A stretch of DNA of 64,000 nt. Origin: Acidobacteriota bacterium (GTDB lineage Bacteria; Acidobacteriota; Terriglobia; Bryobacterales; Bryobacteraceae). Below the pieces are notes generated by a model. It was given only the letters and a program-made list of their open reading frames with translations, was not told where the DNA came from and did not search any database. Below, piece after piece: positions 35,336-44,769 of this stretch (positions within the stretch are counted from its first letter, which is position 1; each line of letters opens with the position of its first letter). Where the stretch lies: NCBI GenBank assembly GCA_025350695.1, contig JANXXI010000338.1, forward strand, positions 1-64,000. Direction: 5' to 3'. A program made the position numbers and the translations under genes.

Positions 35336-37969
35336 TCACCGGCCCGAGTAAGTCACTGTTATCGAGCTCGTATCGGAATCACCGGCGGCATTGGTGATCT
35401 TAAGCTCAAACGTATAATCACCGGGACCACTTGAGAACTGCGCGGTCGCCTTACTTTGGCCTGCCCCATAAATAGCCGCTTGCGAGCTACCCACGGAACG
35501 CCATTGATAAGTCAGCGCGCCATTCGCCGGCTCTACTGAACCGGAACCGTCCAAAACCACTTCGCGCGAGAAGCCATCCCATTTCACTGGCTTAGCCACG
35601 GCCAAAGGTAGACCGGCGCCACGAGTCGTCAACGCATCCAATACCCGTTGCGGAGTGAATGGAACTTGCCGGATCCTTGCACCGGTCGCATCGAAAATCG
35701 CATTCGCCAATGCCGCGGCGACGATCGTGATAGCGCCTTCACCCGCTCCATCCTGCGTTGCGTTCAGATTGTTGATCGGCACGGTGACCATCTGCGGCAC
35801 AAATTCACCGAACTGGAACACCGGGTACTTGCGCCAATCCGCGGCTGTCACGCCAAAGTCATCCCACCGCACTTCCTCGCGAAGAGCGCGGCTCATGCCT
35901 TGTAAGGTTCCACCTTCCATCTGATTTCGCAATCCATCGGGATTCGAAACCGGGCCTGAATCCTGGCTGATCACAAAACGCGTCACAACCACGTTGCCCT
36001 TGTCCTGGTCCACTTCCACTTCGGCGATCACCGTACTGTAGCCGTTATTTCCTTCATACAGCAGGACCGCCACGCCACGCCCAGTGACCTTGCCCTTTCG
36101 CAGGTTGCCACGCTTGGGGGCGCTACGGGTCTCCCATTTAGCTGCGCTGGCTGCTTGCTTCAACGCATCAATCAGTCGCGGGTCGGCCAGGTGGCGCAGA
36201 CGATACTGCACCGGATCTTCCCCCAACGCCGCGGCCACTTCGTCCATGAAGCTTTCATTGGCGAAGCTGTTCTGCAATCTGTTGGGTGAGCGCAGAGGCC
36301 CCGTAAAGAATGGAGATTGGATGGTATGCGACAGTACCCTTTCATTACGTAAAACCCCGGTGCTTCCCGAAACACCATTCACGGTTCCTGTTCCGTATGC
36401 CGGTGCTGCGTTGCTGTTGTTGCTGAACGCCGCTGGAACGGTCGGTGTTGTGTTCGGAGCCACAGCTGCAATGGTGAGCCCGACCAATTCCCCGGAAATT
36501 ATGTTAGCGGCCGCATTGCCCGTGGGTCGGCCGCCCTTGCTGAAGCTGAAGCCTTCGTAATCCCATGCAGTGAGTTGGTTCTTGTCATCCACACCGGCCT
36601 TTAACCTCATCACAAAAGCGGGGCCGTAGTTTTCACCCGCGACGTTTTCATCGCGGCGTGTGTATTGAACGCGCACCGGCTTGCCCACGGCTTGAGAAAG
36701 AATCGAAGCGTCGTAAGCAACTGTATCCACCCCATTGATACCGTAGCAACCTGAGCCTTCCTTGAAAATGACACGCAAATTGTTGGTGCTTGCGCCAAGC
36801 ACCGTGGCAATGGCGTCGCGCAACGGATAGACGCCTTGCGTCGCCGCATAAATAGTCCCCGTCGCTGCTGTCCCTGTACCCTTAATATCGGCAACGGCGC
36901 AGGAGGTTCCCATCGAACCGTGCATTTGGAACGGATGCAGATAGGTGGCCGAGAAGGTTCGTTTGGCCGCCTTCAATTGTCCATCTACATCGCCGCTATT
37001 TACAATAAATGCCTTGCGCGTTGGCTGCTTGGTCATGAAGTCATAAATGCCGTCAAACGCGGGCAGCGTAGTCCCTCCGGTCCAAGTTACATTCAGTGCC
37101 TGGGCCGCCTGCAGCGCGTCCCATTCGCGGTCCGCAACCACGCCCACGAAATCCTTCTTCACTACTACTTTCACGTTGCCAGGCATCCCTTTTACCGAGC
37201 TTTCATCCACCGAAACCACACGCGCACCTTGTCTAGTGGGACGAACCACCTTGCCATGAAGCATTCCCGGCAACCGCACTGCCTGCACGTATTCAAACTC
37301 GCCAGTTACCTTTGATGGAACGTCAAGACGCGGGATGGATTTGCCAAGCACGGTGTAAGTGGCCGGATCCTTGAATTTTGCCGCGGCGCTAATTGCCGTG
37401 CTAAGTTTCTTGCCGCCTACCAGGCTGCCGTAACTGACGCGGCGGGAACTATCGGCCTTCACCGAAATCACGCCGTTGATAATCTGAAGTTCGCTTACTT
37501 GGGCCTTCAATTGATCCGCCGCCATCTTCAGAAGCGTTTCACGCGCCGTCGCCAAAGCTTGTCGCAACGCGCTAGGACCGAACTGCGTCGGAGAACCTTG
37601 GCTACCGGAACTGACGCCTTGATCGGGCGTGATGGCCGTATCGCAAATGGTCATGTTGACGCGTTCGAAAGGCACATAGAGTTCATCGGCAGCCAACTGC
37701 GCTTGCACGGTACGGAAGCCTTGGCCGAAATCGCACTTGCCGGAGTAGACGTACACCGTCTCATCGGCGGCAATGGCTACCCAGGAATCCGTTGCGGTCA
37801 GAGGCACGGTTGGATAAGGAGCCCCACCAATAGGATTTTGCGCGGAAGCCTGTTGCGGATTTCCGGCAGCATGAAATCCAATTACCAGAGCGCCGGCGGT
37901 TTTAAAGAAGTCGCGCCGATTCAGCGCCTGATAGGCGTCTGTTGTCATGGTTGCGTGCTTCATACTCAT
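35336..37969 (-). CDS. Molybdopterin-binding subunit of a xanthine dehydrogenase-type hydroxylase, with C-terminal PKD-like domain
   Basis: About 877 residues from ATG 37969, whose ATGA overlaps the stop of the 2Fe-2S subunit. A Tat leader (ALNRRDFFKTAGALVIG) is followed by the two-part aldehyde oxidase/isoquinoline 1-oxidoreductase beta fold, with conserved blocks such as KCDFGQGFRTVQAQLAADEL, LHGKVVRPTRQGARV, LRSPNRLQNSFANESFMDE, SQDSGPVSNPDGLRNQMEGG and GEGAITIVAAALANAI. From about residue 790 an unexpected PKD/Ig-like module is added (VVLDGSGSVEPANGALTYQWRS and GDYTFELKITNAAGDS). The pair should oxidise an aldehyde or N-heterocycle in the periplasm; the cytochrome or FAD partner is not visible. 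A Mo-cofactor and electron acceptor must come from elsewhere. Confidence 0.93.
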   Translation of the reverse strand: MSMKHATMTTDAYQALNRRDFFKTAGALVIGFHAAGNPQQASAQNPIGGAPYPTVPLTATDSWVAIAADETVYVYSGKCDFGQGFRTVQAQLAADELYVPFERVNMTICDTAITPDQGVSSGSQGSPTQFGPSALRQALATARETLLKMAADQLKAQVSELQIINGVISVKADSSRRVSYGSLVGGKKLSTAISAAAKFKDPATYTVLGKSIPRLDVPSKVTGEFEYVQAVRLPGMLHGKVVRPTRQGARVVSVDESSVKGMPGNVKVVVKKDFVGVVADREWDALQAAQALNVTWTGGTTLPAFDGIYDFMTKQPTRKAFIVNSGDVDGQLKAAKRTFSATYLHPFQMHGSMGTSCAVADIKGTGTAATGTIYAATQGVYPLRDAIATVLGASTNNLRVIFKEGSGCYGINGVDTVAYDASILSQAVGKPVRVQYTRRDENVAGENYGPAFVMRLKAGVDDKNQLTAWDYEGFSFSKGGRPTGNAAANIISGELVGLTIAAVAPNTTPTVPAAFSNNSNAAPAYGTGTVNGVSGSTGVLRNERVLSHTIQSPFFTGPLRSPNRLQNSFANESFMDEVAAALGEDPVQYRLRHLADPRLIDALKQAASAAKWETRSAPKRGNLRKGKVTGRGVAVLLYEGNNGYSTVIAEVEVDQDKGNVVVTRFVISQDSGPVSNPDGLRNQMEGGTLQGMSRALREEVRWDDFGVTAADWRKYPVFQFGEFVPQMVTVPINNLNATQDGAGEGAITIVAAALANAIFDATGARIRQVPFTPQRVLDALTTRGAGLPLAVAKPVKWDGFSREVVLDGSGSVEPANGALTYQWRSVGSSQAAIYGAGQSKATAQFSSGPGDYTFELKITNAAGDSDTSSITVTYSGR

Positions 37970-38433
37970 TTCCCCACCTCCTGTGCATAACGTTCCAATG
38001 CCTTTACCATTCGCGAATGCGTATGGCAACGGCAAATCAAGCCGGTCAAGCTCTGAATAATGTCTTCACGCGAGGCGCGTGGGTTCTTATCAATGTAAGT
38101 CTTGCCATAAAGCAGGATGCCGCTGATGCAGTAGCCACATTGCACGGCCTGCTCTTCAATGAAGAGTTGCTGCAATCGATGCGGCGTTTTCGTCGTGCCC
38201 AATCCTTCGATGGTGGTGACTTTCTTTCCCGCCGCATCCGAACACGGCGTTACGCAGGATCGGATAGGTTCTCCGTCCAGCAATACCGTGCAGGCTCCGC
38301 ATTGAGAAAGGCCACACCCAAACTTAGGGCCGTTGAGACCCAAATCTTCCATCAACAAATTCAACAGCGGCATGTTCGGGTCAACATCCGCAGTTGCCGC
38401 CTTGCCGTTGACAGTCAGCTTTACCTCAGCCAT
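37966..38433 (-). CDS. 2Fe-2S subunit of the molybdenum hydroxylase
   Basis: A 155-residue iron-sulfur protein from ATG 38433 (MAEVKLTVNGKAA), preceded by AGGAGA. The plant-type 2Fe-2S cysteines are in KFGCGLSQCGACTVLLDG and the following C of RSCVTP; the second cluster's cysteines are in VQCGYCISG and LICRCHTH. It passes electrons from the molybdenum centre. A longer frame from 38547 lacks any conserved extension. Coupled to the large subunit by a 4-base overlap. Confidence 0.95.
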   Translation of the reverse strand: MAEVKLTVNGKAATADVDPNMPLLNLLMEDLGLNGPKFGCGLSQCGACTVLLDGEPIRSCVTPCSDAAGKKVTTIEGLGTTKTPHRLQQLFIEEQAVQCGYCISGILLYGKTYIDKNPRASREDIIQSLTGLICRCHTHSRMVKALERYAQEVGK

Positions 38434-38599
38434 ATCCTCTGTCTCCTTATTATTACTCGCGGGCTGAAATTTGCCACTTGGGGGAGTGCTTGCTCGCTCG
38501 CTCGTTTGGATTGGATTATATCGGAGTTGACAGCATGAGACAGGCAATTGGTGAAGAGTTTACAAGCTTTGATCGGGTCGTCGAATTATTGCTAATTGC

Positions 38600-38887
38600 T
38601 CAATCCAGCCACTCGAGGCAAGTGTCGGTCAACATGCCACCTAAGACGTGAGCGGCATCGCGTTCGACGGCGGCCAACACCTTGCTGGCAAAATCGCGGC
38701 TGGTTGAAACAGTCACTGCCGCGATCGTCGCGCGTTGCCAGGTATGTTCACCGTCGATCTCCGCTACAGACACGTTATGCCGCTCTCGCAGGCGGTCTTT
38801 CAGCCCCTTGACGACGCTTCGTTTATCTTTGAGGGATTGGGCATGGGGAATGCTGATCTCCATGGTCATTACCCCTATAACAGGCAT
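38600..38887 (-). CDS. DUF503 (YlxP-like) protein
   Basis: A 95-residue protein from ATG 38887, matching DUF503: VMTMEISIPHAQSLKDKRSVVKGLKDRLRERHNVSVAE, with later TIAAVTVS. YlxP is often near rbfA and associated with ribosome assembly. Here it is detached from that cluster. The alternative upstream start at 38941 is not conserved. It diverges from the triple-repeat gene 77 bases away. Confidence 0.88.
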   Translation of the reverse strand: MPVIGVMTMEISIPHAQSLKDKRSVVKGLKDRLRERHNVSVAEIDGEHTWQRATIAAVTVSTSRDFASKVLAAVERDAAHVLGGMLTDTCLEWLD

Positions 38888-38964
38888 GTAGACTAGTGTA
38901 TCTTGGGGATGCCCAGGGCGAAACCATCCGTTGCCAGGCAACGTCGGAAATAACGAGGAATGCC

Positions 38965-40119
38965 ATGTATCCGAAAAATATGCTTCGCTATACGCTCCCC
39001 CTTCTGTTGACTGGCGGCGTCTTCGCCCAGTCGCATCAACCCGAATTTCGCCGTGCCGAGATTCGCGGTGGAGGAGGAGATGGTAAGTGCACGATCGAAG
39101 TGATCGTGGATGGCAGCGCCGAAGTGGAAATCTCCGGTGACGGGGCGACGGTGCGCACGATTACCGGCGACCGGGCGCGGTTCCGTCGTTTTGACTGCAA
39201 TCGGCCGATGCCGGTAAACCCAGTCAGCTTTCGTTTTAAAGGCGTGGATGGGCGGGGACGCCAATCGTTGCTGCGGCAACCGGGGCGCGGCCCGGCGGTG
39301 GTCCGCATTGACGATCCGGATCGCGGCAGTGAAGGCTACACGTTCGATATCGAATGGCAGGATGGCGGCCGGCAAGACCTGGGCAGTCCTTACGGCGGTG
39401 GAGCTCCACAGTCTCGCCGGGCGGAGATTCGCAGCGGAGGCCGTGAGGGTAAGTGCACCGTTGAAGTAGAAGTGGGCGGGAGCGCCGAGGTCGAAATTCG
39501 GGGCGATTCGGCTGTGTTGCGCCCGATGTCGGGCAGCCAGGTTAACTTCCGGCGTTTTGTCTGTAATCAACCGTTGCCTGCGGATCCGTTTGAGTTTCGG
39601 TTCACTGGGATTGATGGGCGTGGGAGGCAGTCGCTGGTGCGGGATCCAGGCCGCGGCGGAGTTGCGGTTGTTCGCATTGATGACAATGGCCGGAACATGC
39701 AGGCCTACACATTCGATATTGAATGGCGTGGTGGTGGGGCGCCGGTGAGTGGCATTCCAGAGCGAGGCGGCTTTGGCGGAGGACGCGATAGAGGCGAACA
39801 GCGGCAAGCTGACATTCGCGGCGGCGGTGGACATGGCAAATGCACCCTTGAAGTGCTGGTGGATGGCGTCGCTGAAATTGAAGTGCGAGGCGATTTGGCG
39901 TATATCCGCACCATCACTGGCGAGCATGCTTCCTTCCGGCGTTTTCAATGCAATACACCGATGCCTGATGCGCCTTACGACTTCAAGTTCTCCGGCATTG
40001 ATGGACGGGGCCGGCAGAAACTGGTTCGCAGCCCACAGCGCGGCGGGCCGGCGGTCATTCGTATTGAGGATCGGGATCGCGGACGTGAGGCGTATACGTT
40101 TGATCTGGAGTGGCGGTAA
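38965..40119 (+). CDS. Secreted protein with three tandem copies of an unnamed ~103-residue module
   Basis: About 384 residues from ATG 38965, with a good AACGAGGAA upstream and a signal peptide (MLRYTLPLLLTGGVFAQ). Three repeats occupy about residues 30-132, 152-255 and 280-384. Each begins (R)xx(A)(E/D)IR(G/S)GG-x-G-K-C-T-hEV, has hDG/GG-x-A-E-(V/I)-E, a mid block ending FRR-F-x-C-N-x-P-(M/L)-P, the strictly kept GhDGRGRQ, and the close A-Y/G-Y-TFD-h-EW. Each carries exactly two Cys in the same places, so three internal disulfides are likely. Linkers are Gly/Arg rich. I recognise no named domain, although similar modules seem to occur singly in other acidobacteria (memory, not searched). 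Possible ligand binding or matrix role is inference. No operon partner. Confidence 0.88.
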   Translation: MYPKNMLRYTLPLLLTGGVFAQSHQPEFRRAEIRGGGGDGKCTIEVIVDGSAEVEISGDGATVRTITGDRARFRRFDCNRPMPVNPVSFRFKGVDGRGRQSLLRQPGRGPAVVRIDDPDRGSEGYTFDIEWQDGGRQDLGSPYGGGAPQSRRAEIRSGGREGKCTVEVEVGGSAEVEIRGDSAVLRPMSGSQVNFRRFVCNQPLPADPFEFRFTGIDGRGRQSLVRDPGRGGVAVVRIDDNGRNMQAYTFDIEWRGGGAPVSGIPERGGFGGGRDRGEQRQADIRGGGGHGKCTLEVLVDGVAEIEVRGDLAYIRTITGEHASFRRFQCNTPMPDAPYDFKFSGIDGRGRQKLVRSPQRGGPAVIRIEDRDRGREAYTFDLEWR

Positions 40120-40129
40120 AGTCAATGGG

Positions 40130-40300
40130 CACACTTGTGCCTGGGGCGTGAGGCTTTCGTATTGCGATGTTCGCGGCGCGAACTGCGATTGCTTCAATTG
40201 GAAGACCACAGCCAAGCGGTCCGCCTGGTTTGCCAAGCTCGGCGGACTGATCCAATCAATCCCGCCTATCCAATGATTCCTCAACTGCAACCCGCTGGCC
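40130..40300 (+). repeat. Dispersed repeat, copy B
   Basis: Direct homologue of copy A at 22022-22208, beginning 10 bases after the triple-repeat gene. Copy B fills most of the 313-base gap before the DUF1592 gene. See copy A for shared blocks. Confidence 0.75.
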
Positions 40301-40432
40301 CTCTATGTAGTCACAATCCGGGTGATAAGTGTGGCCGAGGTATTCGGACAGCGGAACCGGACCAGCGTTTGGCATGCCTGCATTGTACCGCCAATCGCTT
40401 GCTGTACAATCAGAAGGGACAAACTCCTCACC

Positions 40433-42829
40433 ATGATGCCTCGTTTGCTCAGCATTTCCGCGCTTCTTGCCACATCCTCACTATGGGCGCAGGATCAAGC
40501 GGCCACGTTCCAACATACCGTCCAGCCTTTCCTCGCCACCCATTGCGCCGCTTGCCACAACGATAAGCAAAAAACCGCCAACCTCAGCTTCGATGCTTTT
40601 CGCGATCCCTCGCACGCCCTGAAGCAAACTACCGTTTGGGAAAACGTGCTTGACCGGCTGAACGCTGGAACTATGCCGCCCCCGGGTCCGGCGCGTCCGG
40701 CAAAAGTTGAAGTGGCCGCTGTGACGAAGTGGATTGAATCCCTTGTCAATCCCACTGGAGCGGCACGCGATGGGAACCCCGGCAGGGTCACGGCGCGACG
40801 GTTGAATCGCACGGAATATAACAACACGATTCGCGACCTGCTGGGAATTTCAATCCAGCCCGCCGACGAATTTCCCGTGGACGATTCCGGTTACGGGTTC
40901 GACAACATTGGCGACGTACTGACTGTCTCGCCCATGTTGATGGAAAAGTACATGGCCGCCGCGGCCAAGGTGTCGCAGCTTGCCGTGTTCGGTGAAGTTC
41001 TACCGCCGAAGCCCACAAGGCTTGCCCGCTTGCTGAACCGCCGCTCGCCGGAAGCGACCGATGTGTTGAGCAAGGACAATTATTTCCCCTATTCCATGCG
41101 CGGCTCCATGTATGGGAATTGGATTTTCCCCGCTGATGCCGAATATGAGTTCCGGTTGCGCGTGGCGAACTTCCGGCCTGACGTGGCGCCCGACAAGCGC
41201 GCCCGCATGCAAAACTCCAGCGCCGAAGAATTGAGCGCGCTGGACGAGATCAACCGCAAAGCTGCTCCCCCTCGCGATGTTGTGTTGACGGTCGATGGAA
41301 AGACTGTGTTGACCGGCGTTGTGGAAGGCACAGCAGCCTATGGCTACCATCGCGGCGAGTTTATTGCTCGCGTTCCAGTGAAAGCCGGCCAACGAATGCT
41401 GCGCGCGTCGTTCCCGGAATTGGCTGACCTTGAGGACCCGCGTAAGAACATTAATAAAGATATGCGGCGCCAGTTGTTTGTCGACTATCTGGAGATTGTT
41501 GGCCCCTTCGCGCCTAGCACAGCTGCACCCGATAGCTATCGGCGCGTCTTCATTTGTAACCATGGGCGTGGACAGCACCAAGCCTCGTGCGCGCGGCCAA
41601 TTGTTGAGAATTTGACTCGCCGCGCTTATCGTCGGCCGGTTACGCCTAAGGAAGTGGATTCGAAACTGGCGCTGGTGAATCTGGCGCTGAAGGATGGGGA
41701 TACGTTTGAAGAAGGCATCCGGCTTGCCCTTGAAGCCGTTTTAGCTTCGCCCAATTTTCTGTTTCATACTGGGCAACAACCTGCGGGCGAGTTCGGCGCC
41801 GCGTATCAGCTCAGCGAGTATGACCTAACCTCACGTCTTTCCTATTTTCTATGGGGCAGTATGCCGGATGAGGAGTTGTTTCAAAAGGCCGCCACGCACG
41901 CGCTGCATCAATCAGGGGTGCTGGAAGCGCAAGTTCGCCGCATGCTCGCCGATCCGAAAGCCACGAATTTAGTGGACAACTTCGCCGCCCAGTGGCTGCA
42001 ATTACGCATTCTTGGGCGCACCAAACCAGACCCGGCCCGCTTCCCTACTGTTGACGACGAACTGCTTGATTCGATGCGCCGCGAAACGAACTTGTTCGTG
42101 GAAGCGATGATCCGCGAGAATCGCAGCGTCCTTGATTTCATCGATGCGCCGTTCACCTTCTTGAACGGTCCGCTGGCGCGGCACTATGGCATCGCCGGCG
42201 TGGATGGCGAACAGTTCCGTCGGGTAAATCTGGAGGGAGAGCAGCGTAGCGGGCTCTTGACGCAAGGCGCGATACTAACCGTATCTTCCTATCCGACCCG
42301 GACTGCGCCAACAGTGCGCGGCAAATGGGTGCTGGAGAATTTGTTAGGCGCCGCGCCGCCGCCGCCACCGGCCGATGTGCCGGTGCTCGATGAATCGAAG
42401 AAAGCGACAACCATGTCGATGAGGGAACGGCTGGAACAGCATCGTAAGGACCCCAGTTGCGCGCCGTGTCATAACGCGATGGATCCGATCGGCTTTGGCC
42501 TGGAACGCTACGATGCCGTGGGGTCTTACCGCACCCACGAAGGCTCGGTTGCTATTGATTCGTCCGGCACTCTCCCCGATGGAAAATCGTTCGGCGGCGC
42601 TAAAGAGTTGAAGGCAATTCTAAAAAGCCAATCCGATGCCTTCACGCGCAACTTGACGGAGAAACTGATGACGTTCGCGCTGGGCCGTGGTTTGGAACGT
42701 TATGACCGCGCGGCGGTTGATCAGATTTGCAAGCAGGCCGCGCAAGACGGCTATAAATTTTCTAGCATTGTATTAGGCATCGTGAACAGCAAACCGTTTC
42801 AGATGCAATCGAACGATCCGGGGAACTAA
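40433..42829 (+). CDS. DUF1587/DUF1592/DUF1588/DUF1585 cytochrome-type protein
   Basis: About 798 residues from ATG 40433 with a signal peptide (LSISALLATSSLWAQ). A CxxCH heme site, C38-AAC-H42 (ATHCAACHNDKQK), precedes DUF1587 (RRLNRTEYNNTIRDLLGIS). DUF1592 (LSEYDLTSRLSYFLWGSMPDEELF) and DUF1588/1585 follow, with GKWVLENLLGAAPPPPP, CAPCHNAMDPIGFGLERYD and a closing SDAFTRNLTEKLMTFALGR. The family is co-inherited with DUF1552, as here, where the next ATG follows after one base. Two proteins probably form one exported system whose substrate is not known. Confidence 0.94.
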   Translation: MMPRLLSISALLATSSLWAQDQAATFQHTVQPFLATHCAACHNDKQKTANLSFDAFRDPSHALKQTTVWENVLDRLNAGTMPPPGPARPAKVEVAAVTKWIESLVNPTGAARDGNPGRVTARRLNRTEYNNTIRDLLGISIQPADEFPVDDSGYGFDNIGDVLTVSPMLMEKYMAAAAKVSQLAVFGEVLPPKPTRLARLLNRRSPEATDVLSKDNYFPYSMRGSMYGNWIFPADAEYEFRLRVANFRPDVAPDKRARMQNSSAEELSALDEINRKAAPPRDVVLTVDGKTVLTGVVEGTAAYGYHRGEFIARVPVKAGQRMLRASFPELADLEDPRKNINKDMRRQLFVDYLEIVGPFAPSTAAPDSYRRVFICNHGRGQHQASCARPIVENLTRRAYRRPVTPKEVDSKLALVNLALKDGDTFEEGIRLALEAVLASPNFLFHTGQQPAGEFGAAYQLSEYDLTSRLSYFLWGSMPDEELFQKAATHALHQSGVLEAQVRRMLADPKATNLVDNFAAQWLQLRILGRTKPDPARFPTVDDELLDSMRRETNLFVEAMIRENRSVLDFIDAPFTFLNGPLARHYGIAGVDGEQFRRVNLEGEQRSGLLTQGAILTVSSYPTRTAPTVRGKWVLENLLGAAPPPPPADVPVLDESKKATTMSMRERLEQHRKDPSCAPCHNAMDPIGFGLERYDAVGSYRTHEGSVAIDSSGTLPDGKSFGGAKELKAILKSQSDAFTRNLTEKLMTFALGRGLERYDRAAVDQICKQAAQDGYKFSSIVLGIVNSKPFQMQSNDPGN

Positions 42830-42830
42830 C

Positions 42831-44180
42831 ATGACCAACAAACCGCTATCCAGACGAACGCTATTACGCGGCCTAGGCACGGCAATGGCATTGCCGCTGC
42901 TTGATTCAATGATTCCAGCCTTTTCAAGCGCTGCAACTAAATCGCCAGTACGCGCTGCGTTCGTTTATTTCCCTAACGGCGTGCAAGTACCATCGTGGTT
43001 TCCGCAATCTACCGGTGATGTTTCTCCGTTGCCGAATGTGTTGCCGCGCGTGCTGGAACCGCTGGCGCCGCACCGCAACGATTTTTCGTTGCTGGGTGGG
43101 CTCACGGTGAACGGAGGCCGCGCGCTGGGCGATGGGCCTGGGGATCATGGCCGCGCCGGAGCCAGTTATCTTACCGGCGCGCATCCTAAGAAGAGCTTCG
43201 GCCGTGACCTTCGCGCAGGCGTCTCCGTGGATCAACACATTGCCCAGGCCATTGGTTCGCAAACGCGTTTCGCTTCGCTCGAATTGGGTTGCGAAGAAGG
43301 TATTCAGGGCGGTAATTGCGACAACGGTTACAGCTGCGCCTACAGCAACAGTATTTCCTGGCGCACACCTACTACTCCGAATCCACCTGAAGTGCGGCCC
43401 CGCGCGGTGTTTGAGCGTTTGTTCGGAGCCGGCGAAATTGAGTCCGATCCCGTTCGCCGTGCGCGGCAGCAGCGTCAACGTAAGGGCGTCCTTGATTCCG
43501 TGCTGGAAGACGCGCGCCAGTTGCAGGGGAAACTAGGCGCAACGGATCGCCGCAAACTGGACGAATATTTGTACGCCATTCGCGACATTGAGACGCGCAT
43601 CGAAAAGGCCGAGCGCGCGCCGCGCCGGGAAGCACCGCCCATCGACAGTCCAGCATCGGGCGTCCCGGAAAATTACCTGGAGCACACGCATTTGATGTTC
43701 GACTTGATGACGGTCGCCTTCCAGACCGATGCCACCCGCGTGGCGACATTCCTGATGGCGATTGAGCAGAGCAACCGGGCGTATCGCGAGATCGGAATTC
43801 CTGATTCTCACCATGGCCTCACACATCACGGCGGAGACAAGGAAAAGATCGAAAAGTGCATTCAGATCAACCGCTACCAGATGGAGCAGTTCGCATATTT
43901 CCTGGGGAAACTAAAGGCCACGCCTGATGGGGATGGCACGTTGTTTGATCACGTGATGGTGACTTACGGCAGCGGTTTGGGCGATGGACACGAGCACGAC
44001 AATCTTCCTACGTTGTTGACCGGCGGTGGAAGTGGCTTGTTCAAGCATGGCCGGCATATCAAGTACAAGAACGAAACGCCCCTCGCGAATTTGCACTTAG
44101 TGATGATGGATAGGATGGGCGTGCCGGCAGAGTCATTCGCGGACAGCAACGGGAAGTTGGGCTACTTGGCGGATTTGTAG
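42831..44180 (+). CDS. DUF1552 protein with Tat signal
   Basis: A 449-residue partner of the DUF1592 protein. The twin-arginine signal is plain (PLSRRTLLRGLGTAMALPLLD). Conserved blocks: AAFVYFPNGVQ, GDHGRAGASYLTGAHP, SLELGCEEG and VTYGSGLGDGHEHDNLP, resembling the alkaline-phosphatase-like DUF1501/1552 group. One base separates it from the upstream stop, so the two are a strict operon. Function undetermined. Confidence 0.93.
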   Translation: MTNKPLSRRTLLRGLGTAMALPLLDSMIPAFSSAATKSPVRAAFVYFPNGVQVPSWFPQSTGDVSPLPNVLPRVLEPLAPHRNDFSLLGGLTVNGGRALGDGPGDHGRAGASYLTGAHPKKSFGRDLRAGVSVDQHIAQAIGSQTRFASLELGCEEGIQGGNCDNGYSCAYSNSISWRTPTTPNPPEVRPRAVFERLFGAGEIESDPVRRARQQRQRKGVLDSVLEDARQLQGKLGATDRRKLDEYLYAIRDIETRIEKAERAPRREAPPIDSPASGVPENYLEHTHLMFDLMTVAFQTDATRVATFLMAIEQSNRAYREIGIPDSHHGLTHHGGDKEKIEKCIQINRYQMEQFAYFLGKLKATPDGDGTLFDHVMVTYGSGLGDGHEHDNLPTLLTGGGSGLFKHGRHIKYKNETPLANLHLVMMDRMGVPAESFADSNGKLGYLADL

Positions 44181-44769
44181 CTCTGAGCGAGGTTTGAGGG
44201 AAAGGCATGTCTGTCTTAGATCTTCGACCGAGCCAGCAAGTTGATTCCCCACGCGCTCAAAAACTCAATCTCCCCTGTTTCCCATAACTTACTCCCACAC
44301 CAAATACAATTCGCTTGCGCCCGCCTGCTAGCCTAATTAACGTAGAGAGCGAATCCGGCCGGACTACTCTTTATCCAAAACTGCTCCGTCTTGCGGCGGA
44401 GCGGTCTCGGGTATACCTGAGTTCTACATCGTGTCAGTAGGGTTGCTAAACGTGGAAAAACTGGAAGGGCGGCATTGGTTGGGGAACCGGTGCTGTCCGT
44501 CTGCTATTAGGCAGACAAGCCGTTATGGTTGGCGGCTCTTCAGTGGAAGCGCAAAGCAGCCCCGCTGGCTCGATCATTTTTTAAGCAGCAAGGCGCCATC
44601 ACGGGCACACGTGTCTTTAAATTTATGGAGGCTCAACATGCACAAAATCAACATTCTCGAACCTTCGCCAACTCCGGGCGGCCGCCGCTTCAACGCCAAA
44701 TACCGAATCACATCGTCGGGAGCCACCCGCTCTGAAATTCTCCCGCCAGCGGCCATTTCTGCTGCCGGC
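44181..44769. other. Gene-poor stretch with a possible truncated small gene
   Basis: No complete gene. GGAGG (44628-44632) precedes ATG 44638 opening MHKINILEPSPTPGGRRF; the frame then runs without clear sense into the DUF2238 remnant and stops at 44886, so it looks like a gene start cut short. A 6-bp hairpin GTCTGC-TATTAG-GCAGAC lies at about 44500-44517. Confidence 0.4.

Noticed and set aside
39052-40116. CRISPR-like or DNA tandem repeat
   Set aside because: The periodicity is at the protein level (about 103 residues) with diverged DNA, not short identical repeats with spacers.
38896-40290. Long minus-strand frame opposite the triple-repeat gene
   Set aside because: It mirrors the three repeats in antisense; the plus strand has the signal peptide, ribosome site and conserved motifs.
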